Of a stretch of DNA of 64,000 nucleotides, positions 1 to 9,265 are shown piece by piece. How positions within the stretch are numbered: the first letter of the stretch is position 1; every line of letters starts with the position of its first letter. Source of the DNA: Globisporangium splendens (Eukaryota; Oomycota; Peronosporomycetes; Pythiales; Pythiaceae); assembly GCA_006386115.1 (NCBI GenBank), contig VFIW01000111.1, positions 62,001 to 126,000 on the forward strand, read 5' to 3'. The notes beneath the pieces are model-generated. The model saw only the letters and a program-made list of their open reading frames with translations. It ran no database searches and was not told the DNA's origin. The position numbers and the translations under genes are program-made.

Positions 1-401
1 GCCGAATGTCCCTTTCGTATCTCAGCTCGCAACGTGTAGTTTGCATGAAGTACTGTGATTGCATATTGTCTTTGCGTAGCGTTTCCAGATGCATGTAGCT
101 ATCACCATGCCACGAGTAGTGATAATGCGAACTCTTCAATACATGTATGAACTGCTTTGCCTTGATTTCATCTGTCTCGGGACACTTCCTGCAACTCTGC
201 AACAATTATCGTCTGGTTCAATTAATTGCAGCAACACTGTATATTGCATTTATTGCATAAAACATGCAAGCAATAATCCTTCAAACTTGTCAAAATGCAT
301 AAAAATGGGTGGCTGGGTCTTTGGGTTGTTGAGGGTTGCGAATGATAGGGGGAGAGGTTTGGAGCTAAAGGACGAATTGCTGACGAACTAACACAAGCGA
401 A

Positions 402-947
402 ATGGTACGATGCGGTCTGCTTTGTGCGTGCGCGCGCCGCCGCTTATACGAGGCGGTAGTTACCGCGTGTGTATCTGTACGAGTGTGTCGTGCCCTCACC
501 CGCTCTCTGCTGCTGCTGCTGTTTGTATGGTGCAGTTGTTCTATTCGTTCTTCAAGACGCTGATCGGCAAGGAGATCGCCGTGGAGCTCAAGAACGACGT
601 CGCGCTCATGGGCACGCTCCACTCGGTGGACCAGTATTTAAATATCAAGCTGCTCAACGTGTCCGTTGTGGAAGGCGACAAGTTCCCGCAGTTGGTACGT
701 GGAGCGTAGTGGTATACGTGTGTAGCTGTCTGAATGATGCGCTAGACTCTCAAGGACTGTGGAATGTGGAATGCTCACTGCCTTGCTGCTGTTTTCTGAC
801 TGTGGTTACGAATATTAGATGAACATGAAGAACTGCTTTGTTCGCGGTAGCTCGATCCGCTATGTGCAGATCCCCGCAGGAGAAGTCGACACGGAATTGC
901 TGCAGGACGCCACACGACGAGAAGCCAACGCCAACAAGCAGACGTAG
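402..947 (+). CDS. LSM2: LSm2, U6 snRNA-associated Sm-like protein (copy A)
   Basis: LSm2 is a subunit of the LSm2-8 ring that binds the U6 snRNA 3' end in the nucleus and of the LSm1-7 ring in cytoplasmic mRNA decay. Coding exons are an ATG-only exon (402-404), 536-694 and 819-947, giving 96 residues, close to the usual 95. After the initiator Met the protein reads LFYSFFK, then Sm1 with VELKND and GTLHSVDQYLNIKL, and Sm2 with KNCFVRGSSIRYVQ. Introns are 405-535 (GTACGA...GCAG) and 695-818 (GTACGT...TTAG). An alternative start is the in-frame ATG at 527, which would add Val-Gln before the conserved LFYSFFK. I prefer the ATG-only exon because it restores the conserved N terminus exactly. Copy B is identical. 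Confidence 0.93.
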
Positions 948-1621
948 GCATCGCGTAGCATAAGCTTACCCAGAGAGAAGGAAACAGGCAACGAGCGGGC
1001 AGGGTTCACGTCATTTTGACTGGGCTAGCTGGTGGTCGTGGACGCACGCGCGGTGATGATAATCGTAAGAAGCGAATGATGTGGATGGACTTCCGTGGGA
1101 GGTGATTAATCGTGTGCAGGACTAAATAGAATCATCGTCAAAAAAGCGTGAGAGACTGGCAGCCTCATGGTCTTTGGCCGCCATTCATATTGGTTTATAT
1201 GATGCTGGACAGCTTTAACAAGTTTCCATAAATGGCGCAAAGGAAAAATCGGTCTGATGCAAGCAAATCCGCGCGCAGAGCGACTGTTTATTTGTACGCG
1301 TGATACTCTGAAGTCAGTGGAAAAGTCGCCGGCATTGAGTCCAGAGGCTGGAATGCTGTGTGCCTGAGCATGATTGGAAATCGCTCGCTCTGGAAGCAAG
1401 CGCATAGAACTGATCCTCGCAAATAATAAAAAGAAAACCTGCAAATCATGCAAAGCGTCTGCGTGTTCTCGGTTTAGCAAGAAACCACACAGAGCAACCA
1501 CACGTTTTCTGCTTTCTTTCCTCGTCCATCAAAGAGCCATCGCATGCCTTGATTTATACCTCCATTCCCCTCCCTCCCCTTCTCCATACTCTTCCAACAC
1601 GCTCTCACTCGTTCGCTTGCT
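948..1621. other. Spacer between LSM2 and MIOX (copy A)
   Basis: No convincing gene. It holds the 3' UTRs of the convergent LSM2 and inositol oxygenase genes. The open frames on both strands lack recognisable domains. The sequence is identical in copy B. Confidence 0.6.
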
Positions 1622-2530
1622 TTACCAGCAGAGCTTGCCTGGCAAGTACTTGTCAATGAGCGACTGGTAATACGGCCACAGCTTCTCGACGTCAGGACGT
1701 GTGTCGGCTTTGGTGTACAGGTCAAACTTGTTGAACTCGAGCACCCAGTCCATCATTTCCTCGTCCTCCTCGTCCATCAGGTGCTGGTACTCCTTCTCCT
1801 TGTGCCACGGGTAGCACGAGTGGTAGCGCACCATGGCGAGACCTTCGTCCGGGATCGTCGTGTTGTTGAACTTGAGCATCTGGTACAAGTACTCGTCATG
1901 GCCCCACGCGAACTTGAGATTCTTGAACCCGCAGTACGGCTCGTAGATGCCGTACTCCGTGTTGTAGCGCGGGTCACTCATGTCCGGGTTGAGCGCGTTG
2001 AACTCGGGGAACACCACCGAGTCCGGGATCTTGCAGCCAAGCACCCAGGTATCACCACCGAGCGACCACTGATCGCCGTCGGCCGTGCCTTCCTGGCCAT
2101 CCTCCTTGGCGCCCCAGAGGTACTGGATCTTGCCCATATCGTGCAGCAACCCCACCAACTGGAACCAGTCCGGATGACCCGCGGCGCGGATGCCCTCGGC
2201 CGTCTGCAGCATGTGCTCGAGGTTCGGGAGCGACGAGTCCGGGTCCGACGAGTCCACGTAGCCCTTGAGCGCCTCAAACGCCTCCCAGACCGTCATCTCG
2301 GTGTTTGTGAAGTTGCCGTACTTGGCTTGCATCTTGTCGTTGAACACGACCGTCTGGTTCTTGCGCATGAGCATGTAATGGCGCTCGACGGTCTCCTGGC
2401 GCGAGCTGTCCTTGTAGTTGCGGAACTCGGTCTCGTCCTTGCCGGGCACCGCCTTCTCCTTGTGCTCGACCGCACTCTTCTTCGGTGCCGTCGCCGCCGC
2501 GATGTTGCGCTTCGACACCTCGATGTTCAT
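1622..2530 (-). CDS. MIOX: Myo-inositol oxygenase (copy A)
   Basis: This non-haem di-iron enzyme cleaves myo-inositol with O2 to D-glucuronate in the cytosol, the first step of inositol catabolism. It is a single exon of 302 residues; the family is usually about 285-310. All six iron ligands of the HD-like fold are present: H106 in LEHMLQTAEGIR, H130 and D131 in LLHDMGK, H211 in WGHDEYLY, H237 in RYHSCYPWH, and D270 in NKFDLYTKA. The start ATG at 2530-2528 is the first Met of the frame, and the protein ends in the conserved LPGKLCW. Copy B is identical in sequence. Confidence 0.97.
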   Translation of the reverse strand: MNIEVSKRNIAAATAPKKSAVEHKEKAVPGKDETEFRNYKDSSRQETVERHYMLMRKNQTVVFNDKMQAKYGNFTNTEMTVWEAFEALKGYVDSSDPDSSLPNLEHMLQTAEGIRAAGHPDWFQLVGLLHDMGKIQYLWGAKEDGQEGTADGDQWSLGGDTWVLGCKIPDSVVFPEFNALNPDMSDPRYNTEYGIYEPYCGFKNLKFAWGHDEYLYQMLKFNNTTIPDEGLAMVRYHSCYPWHKEKEYQHLMDEEDEEMMDWVLEFNKFDLYTKADTRPDVEKLWPYYQSLIDKYLPGKLCW

Positions 2531-4682
2531 GGTTCAGCTGATGACTCTGATCGACAGGGGAAAACTGTGCAAATGCAGAGAGAGGAAGCGTGAGAATGAT
2601 GCGATATGACATGAGCGAGGCGACGCGTGCGTCCCATAACGACAGACGCATGGCATGGGATCCTACGACGTACCGAGCAAATAGGTTTGTGCGCCGAGCC
2701 GTCCGGCCGTCACCTTGCGCCAAAGATAGAGAGCGCCATGCGGGACACTAACGGATGGGGGGGGAAGCATTAGACCATCCGAAATTTACATGGAAGGCAG
2801 AAAATTCAGCCCAGAGAAGACGGTAGTTTACAGTCGCGCAGATTGGTTGACGCTTCCGGTTTCCTTCATTTACGCGCACTTTAATAATCAATGTGCAACA
2901 TGTTTCTAAGAGTTCAAATGAATATCTCGAACATTGCAGTAGAATTATTAACATTTATAATTTAACAATGGCTCGAATCAAGCATGAGTGCATGAAGGAG
3001 GGTTACTTGAGCTGAAGCTTTTTGCGCAATGGTTAATTACGGAGATGTGCGGCGATGAACGAGCAACAAAAACAAGTCGCTCGATAATTAAAATAACTTG
3101 CGTCCACACTAAACAGTAAGACCCTTGAACTGTGATGTCTCCAGAAAGCACCCTTTCCCGTGTGCGGGTTGACGGGTCTATGATCAAAAAAGAGAAACGG
3201 GCCTTTCCAGAAACCCGTTTCGCTGCACAACTGATATTACCTGTATTGATAAACGGGTGGGTGGGTCGATTCTTGAAACATGAGGAAACCCGTTTGAAAA
3301 ACCCGTGGGGAAGGGAACGCAAGCAAAAGGGCAGATTGAACTTGCGCATGGCAAATGGCACACGCAATGTTGCAGTGCAAGCCGCGATTTGTGGGGAATG
3401 TAAGCAAGGCCGCATGCACCTCCCATCACGGCCATATTACTCGCCGCTTGCACAACCACCCATGGAGGACTGATACGGAGCTCGCGGCGTTAGTTCGCTA
3501 GTAGTTCGCAGCCTATCTTCAACCTTCAAGGTTCTCTTGTGGGGCAAAGTTCAACCTTGGGGTTCTTCAACGAGTCAGTATGCTTTTTAACAGGTTCAGT
3601 TTCAATACTGATTCTATTAACAAACAAATGAGGAACTCAGCGATTTATTCAACTTCACAGGTTTGGAGTGCTTTATCTGCAACGTTGCAGTCAGAACTGC
3701 AACCACGCTCCAGGCGAGACGACGTCTATTGACTATACTACATTTACTACTGCACTACCACCTGCATGGCAGAGGCCGCTCCTCCCGCGATTCCAGTGGT
3801 CGGACAAGATCTGTGCTCATTTGGGAGGTCGAGGCTGCTTTGTCGGAGCACGGATGCTGAGAATGCGCATCGCAATGTACGCGTCATCACTCGCATCGAC
3901 TGCAGCGTCGATGCATCGGACGCTTCCAGGTCCGGGAGTCCACAGAGCGAGCAATGACGCACAATGCGCTGGAAAGTGACGCTCCAGGCATTCCAGTGAG
4001 GATGGTGCCTAAGCTTGGAGCCGTGCCAATGCATCTGTTGGCTCTGAATGGTGCTAGGAATGCCAATGCAGGGCACCAATGTCTCGCGCTATAATAAGCC
4101 CTAGTACGCCCAGCACAGCGCTGTGCATTGCACTGAAGCGCCAAGTCCATTATGCGCCATTGGGTGAGACAAATGGAGGTTTTTGCTTCAGTACAGTATG
4201 GGTCCTTGATCTCAAGCGCCTACAGTACGATGTGCCTTGAAGAAATGTGTGGTGGTGATGGTTTCATCTGTCTCAACCGTAGATATGTCGCGGCTATTTT
4301 GTGGCCAGGTAGGATAGATTCGCTCACTGCAGCAAGGAGGTGAACACAACCAGCCAGCCATTGCCAGTAAATCTTATGACAAGGCATCGGCGGCGCTCTG
4401 TGTGGGAACGTGTCCCAGACCAGTTCTCTTATGCATCTCCCACTGTGCTGTTGTTCGCGCATGTCGGGCGACAGAAATAGCAAGAGAATCCAGCCAGCAG
4501 CCTCGGTCGATCCGCTTTTCCCTGCCATCTTATCTCCATTCTGATCTCCCATCCAGTGAGTCTCTCTCGTAGAGCTCCGTGCCACACATGGCCGACTGTC
4601 CTCACACTGAGACTTGCCAGCTCTCGGTGACTGTGCGCTGTGTCAGGAAAAAGCCGAATTCAAATTCAAAGCGAGCACGAGA
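2531..4682. other. Gene-free spacer upstream of PKA-R (copy A)
   Basis: No supported gene. The divergent promoters of MIOX (leftward) and PKA-R (rightward) must lie here. Divergence from copy B begins at about 2577 with a 5-base indel. At 3160-3330 there is a cluster of CCCGTTT/AAACGGG words including a perfect hairpin. At 3520-3570 CAACCTTCAAGGTTC and TTCAACCTTGGGGTTC form a short imperfect repeat. Open frames here are not conserved between copies. Confidence 0.55.
3194..3221. repeat. Hairpin, 8-base stem (copy A)
   Basis: GAAACGGG (3194-3201) and CCCGTTTC (3214-3221) form a perfect inverted repeat around a 12-base loop. Further CCCGTTT or AAACGGG words follow within 110 bases (near 3252 and 3285). 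The arms are unchanged in copy B (26226-26253). Function is unknown; it may be the end of a small decayed transposon. Confidence 0.5.
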
Positions 4683-5834
4683 ATGTCGGAAAAAGACTTG
4701 GATGTCAAGCACTACGCCGTCCGCGACGCCAAGAACGATGGTGGCAACAGCTACAAGGAAGCCCATGACGACGTCGTGACGAAGAGGCTCAAAGTGTTCC
4801 AGTCCGACAACAAACACGGCGGTAGCGTGCTGCACGACGGCCACGAACCAGGCATGGACTCGGACGAGTGCCACACCGAAGACGACGATGACTCGGACCG
4901 CGACGACCCGGATGACGAGGTCGACATGCGCGAGATTGCGGCGCGACTCGGCTCCAAGAGCGCCACGCACCGACGGTCCGTCGTGTCGTCGTTCATCCCC
5001 ATGGACATGGCATGGACGCCGCCCGTGCACCCGAAGAGTGACCAGGACGAGCACGCGATCCGGCACTCGATCCGCCGCAACCTGCTCTTCTCCAACATCT
5101 CGGAGGAGACGCTGCAGATTCTGGTGAACGCCATCAAGTACGTGGCCGTGAAGAAAGGGATGGACGTTATCGTGCAGGGTGAGACTGGCGATCTCTTCTA
5201 CATCATCAACAGTGGCGTCTGCGAGGTGATCCTGAACGGCCGTGTGTTTGGCGAGATCGACGGCACCTCGGAGCGCAATTTCTTCGGCGAACTCGCGCTG
5301 CTCTACGACTCCCCTCGCGCAGCCACGATCCGCGCGCTCACAGACGCCGAGTGCTGGTCACTCGACCGCGCCACTTTCAAGCGCGTGCTCATGGACACGA
5401 CGATCAAGCAGCGGCAGTTGTACCTGGACTTCCTGGACCAGGTGCCGATCTTCTCGACGCTGTCGCAATATGAAAAGATGATCGTCGCCGACGCGCTGCG
5501 CGTGCGGCACTACGAGCCCGGAGCCGCGATCATCGAGGAAGGGTCCGCGGGCGACGAGTTTTACATCGTCGAGGACGGTGAAGTGATGTGCACTAAGGGC
5601 CACGACGAGGTGTCCGCGCGCCTGGGCTCGGGCGACTTCTTTGGCGAGTTGGCGCTCATCACCAACGATTTGCGCATGGCGTCGGTCACGGCTGTGCGGA
5701 AAACCAAGTGCGTCGTGCTCGATCGCAAGACGTTCAAGCGGTTGCTCGGCCCCATGCAGGAGCATTTGCGTAAACGCGCCGATCTCTACGAACTCTACAT
5801 GAACGCGCATCCGACCCAGTTTCCTTGCGCTTAA
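4683..5834 (+). CDS. cAMP-dependent protein kinase regulatory subunit (copy A)
   Basis: This is the regulatory subunit that holds the PKA catalytic subunit inactive until cyclic nucleotide binds. It is a single exon of 383 residues from ATG 4683; the frame is open further left but without an ATG. The N terminus is acidic and disordered, with an Asp-rich stretch near residues 67-79 and no clear dimerisation/docking helix. The inhibitor site HRRSVVSS is at 96-103. Two cyclic-nucleotide-binding domains follow: CNB-A about 135-250 with FGELALLYDSPRAATI at 201-216, and CNB-B about 255-375 with FGELALITNDLRMASV at 320-335. Both keep the phosphate-binding Glu and Arg; CNB-B has Leu-Arg-Met where Pro-Arg-Ala is usual. 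Cyclic nucleotide preference cannot be judged from sequence. Copy B differs at about 22 residues plus one Asp. Confidence 0.92.
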   Translation: MSEKDLDVKHYAVRDAKNDGGNSYKEAHDDVVTKRLKVFQSDNKHGGSVLHDGHEPGMDSDECHTEDDDDSDRDDPDDEVDMREIAARLGSKSATHRRSVVSSFIPMDMAWTPPVHPKSDQDEHAIRHSIRRNLLFSNISEETLQILVNAIKYVAVKKGMDVIVQGETGDLFYIINSGVCEVILNGRVFGEIDGTSERNFFGELALLYDSPRAATIRALTDAECWSLDRATFKRVLMDTTIKQRQLYLDFLDQVPIFSTLSQYEKMIVADALRVRHYEPGAAIIEEGSAGDEFYIVEDGEVMCTKGHDEVSARLGSGDFFGELALITNDLRMASVTAVRKTKCVVLDRKTFKRLLGPMQEHLRKRADLYELYMNAHPTQFPCA

Positions 5835-6481
5835 AAGCACAAGGAAACAATCAGGTTGTGTGTGCTCGACATAGCCTCTAGAGCACGAAATAGACGATAC
5901 TAACGCAATTATAAGAATACGCACTTTATATCACTGACAACCGCGGTCTTGACAAGCCATCGCTCCGTGTGCTGTTGCTGTGAAATGTTTCTCGCATTGC
6001 AATCGGTTTGAGACCAGCAAATCTAAATGGAAAAGTGGTCGCCATTCGCGACTAGCAAAGTTGCACGCAGATCACTGAAGACGCCAATGCATAGCAGCCA
6101 ACGGCAGCGTACCCCAAAACAAGCGACGCAGCTCAACGGCCGCGAGCTTACTAGATTGCGAGTGGCGTGTTGGCTGCCTCCATGGCGCCAACAGAACACG
6201 GCATCCAAGGCGCACTCCACCATGCGCAATTTGCCAGTGTGCTTGCTCACCTAATCTTTCCCATCATGGTACCGTAAACACTCATTATTATATCCATGTG
6301 CCTGCTTTTATCTGCAAATGAAAGTGCAACTAAACTTTATCAAGCAACAGCAGTAGTGTAGTTGCAAATCGAAGACTCGACTGATTGAAGCCACCACAGT
6401 GTTGCAATCCACCAAAGTTGCAACTTGAGGGCGCTAAGAAAATGCGGTGTGGTGGCGTCAGTGCGCCATTCGCCAGCCCCA
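5835..6481. other. Spacer between PKA-R and USP (copy A)
   Basis: No gene seen. It holds the PKA-R 3' UTR and the USP promoter. Small open frames on both strands are not preserved in copy B, where several indels occur. Confidence 0.55.
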
Positions 6482-9118
6482 ATGACCGCGAAAAACTGCC
6501 GCCATGTGAGTCAAGCACTGCGCATGGCCGAGTTCCGGCGCGCGCTCAAGACCCACGATGCGCTCGCCTGCCAGGTACGTAGACGAGTCTGTATGAGCAC
6601 TCTGTGTGTGTGTGTGCTTTGTGGCGAAATGCTGACTCGTTTTGCGCCGTTTGTGCAGCTCTGCGTTGTGCCAAGCGTCAAGCAGAACTCGCGCGGCAAG
6701 GCCAACGGCAGCGCGAGCGGCAAGAAAACGGGGTCCAAGTCACCCAAGACACCGCCGCCGCTTGCGCCGACGTCGCCAGATGAAGATGGTGCTGCGCTGT
6801 GCCAAGGATGGACGCGCAGTGCGGCGTGGGAGGATCTGTGCATCTGTGTGACCTGTGGCTTCATTGGCTGCCTCAGTGCGAACCATTTTACCCAGCATTT
6901 CCAGTACGTTGTTGCTGTTCTAAAGACGAGGCCGATGTGTAGAATGTGGATGATGGAGTGATTGTGCTGTTGTTGTTTTTATCCGTAGGTTGAATCCAAA
7001 GCACTTTGTGGGCTTCCACATTGGCGCCAAGACATTCTGGTATGCGCTCCGATTCACGAGCCCTATTAAACTCTTTTTTTCATTAATATTGTACTGTCGA
7101 ATATGGTCGCAGGTGCTGTCCCTGCAAACAGGAGATCTCGGATGGGAAAGCTAAATTAGAAGATGCACGTCGCGAGTGCACGGACGCGTTTGACGACATT
7201 GCCGCGAAGCAGCAGCGCAAGATCAAGAATCGAGTGATGATAGCGACTCCTACTGCGCTGGCAAATGGTCATGAAGCGACTGATGGTGGGGATGCAAACG
7301 GAGCCAATGATCCAGTGGCCAAGACTGGCAGCGCAGACAGCAGCATGAATGGGGAACTGAGCCAAACGGAAAGTACAGCACCAGAAAACGATTTCGCAAG
7401 TAGCGAACAAAGTCGGAAGTCGAAGCGTGGGAAAGAGCGAAAGGAATCCAAGAAAGCATCACTTGCGAAAAGCGCCGACGAGTCCCGAGACCGAAGCAAA
7501 TCGGCGCCGGCTCCGTCGGTGAGCAGCGTGCTCGGGTTTACGAATCTTGGCAACACTTGCTATTTCAACGCAGCGATGCAGGCGCTGCTCACGGCAGCGC
7601 ACTACTTTCCGGAGCACGTGCACTTCGACGACGTCTTAGAGTCCTCCAACATCCCGATCCTGATGACATTTTGGTACAGTCTTGGGTCTTGTGTGACGCG
7701 TACGATAGATGGTGTTGACGTGGATTCGTATTTCTTTTGACTGTAGTATGCTTCATGAGACCATCAAGAAGAAAGCGCGTAGGAAATCTATGAGCGCAGT
7801 GCCGGACGCGGAATCGAGTGTCGACACAAAGCAAAAGGCCAAGAAACGCGATGGCAGCAGCAAATCTTCTGACACTGTCCTCACGGTCGCACCATTGCTG
7901 AAAGAGATGCGCAAGAAATTCTCCCAGTTTCGGGGAAACGATCAGCAAGATGCGCATGAGCTATTTACGAGTTTCCTGTGGGGAATCGACGAAGAGACCG
8001 ATCCGCCGTTGCCAGCAGAACCAGCTGCGCCAAGTGTCAAGGAGAATTCAGGAAGCACAGATCAGGGCAAGGAAGCTAAATACAGTGGTGGCGAAGAGAC
8101 AAAACAAATCTTTGTGAAGACGGAGACCGGGGAGACCATTTCGATGCACGTCCCGATGAGTGCGACAGTGAAGGAAGTGCAGCACCTGTTGGCGAAGAAA
8201 TTGAACCTTGATGAAGACGACATGATGCTCAATGCAGGACCTCGTCAATCCACTCGACAGTCGTCGAAGGAACCGGTAAAAGCGTACTCGAAGCTCAATT
8301 TTACGCGAAGTTTGTTTGGCGGTATCTTGACAACGTACGTGAAATTGCTTTATTTTGCACTAAACACATCTTGGAGTTTTATCCTTGCTCGTTTCTGTAC
8401 TGATTGTGCTTATGTGTGCAACAGCGTTGTGACGTGTCTCGCGTGTGGCAATGAGAGCAGAATCGAGGAAGATGCTTTCCACTTGAGCGTACCAGTTCTC
8501 AGCACGACGTCCAAGCATTCACCAACGACAATTGACTGTCTCAACAGCTTCATGAGCGAAACAAAGCTGCTCGTCGACGCGAAAAACGGCTACGACTGTG
8601 AAAAGTGTTCCCGCACCAAGTCGAGCGAAACGAAAGCCGATGATATTGTACTCCGCGATGCCAAAATGAAGCTGGTCGTAACGCAGTTGCCTCGCGTGCT
8701 CGTTATCCATATCAAGCGACTCGGACGGCAGAAGAAGATCACGCAGCATATCCAGCTCGATAGTTTCATGGAAATGGCTCCTTACATCGACAAAAGAAAC
8801 CTTGCTGGTGGGAAAACGTCAACTTGCTACGAATTGATTGCCGTCGTGGTGCACATGGGGAACAAGCGATCGGGTCATTACGTCGCGTGTGTGAGTCGAT
8901 CTAGAAAGCGGGACGCCGCTCCCATCAAGGAGAATCATGCTCAAGAGCTCGACTCAGATGATGAGTTTGATCCTCGTGCCGAAATCCACACGAGTGAGAA
9001 TCCGTCGCGCTCGTGGTACTACATTTCCGACACTGCAGTCAAGCGTGTGGCCTTCGAGCAAGTGCTGCAATGCGAAGCCTACATGCTTTTCTATCGGCAA
9101 TTACCAGAGAACAAATAG
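6482..9118 (+). CDS. ZnF-UBP ubiquitin-specific protease, USP3/16/45-like (copy A)
   Basis: This is a cysteine deubiquitinase. Six exons are proposed: 6482-6574, 6659-6903, 6989-7039, 7113-7673, 7747-8334 and 8425-9118, giving about 743 residues. A ZnF-UBP domain (about residues 75-140; CVTCGFIGC, NHFTQHF, CCPCKQEI) would bind the free ubiquitin C terminus. A lysine/serine-rich linker follows. The USP fold starts at GFTNLGNTCYFN (catalytic Cys about 279), with QQDAHEL near 382, a zinc ribbon CLACGN...CEKC, and SGHYVA (catalytic His about 664). A ubiquitin-like segment near 435-480 (IFVKTETGETISMHV) sits between the QDAHE box and the zinc ribbon. Introns are 70-90 bases with GTACGT/GTATGC-type donors. 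Copy B keeps the same exon structure with few residue changes. Confidence 0.9.
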
Positions 9119-9265
9119 AAGGGGAGACTCAAACATGTGCACACCAATTTAGAGGAGATATAAGTGCAAATGTAAGTACGTGGGTAGATGCATTTTCATC
9201 ACCAGGGGAGACACACACAAGCAATTGCCATCGCATTCCGCACCAAAACCGCCGCCTGTTCGCAC

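Noticed and set aside
89..391. 100-codon frame upstream of LSM2
   Set aside because: Starts and ends in AT-rich promoter DNA with unbiased codon use; no domain. The identity of the second copy gives no evidence of selection.
1781..2593. Long + strand open frame opposite MIOX (repeated at 24794-25786)
   Set aside because: Shadow of the GC-rich MIOX codons; low-complexity Arg/Val/Leu composition and no domain.
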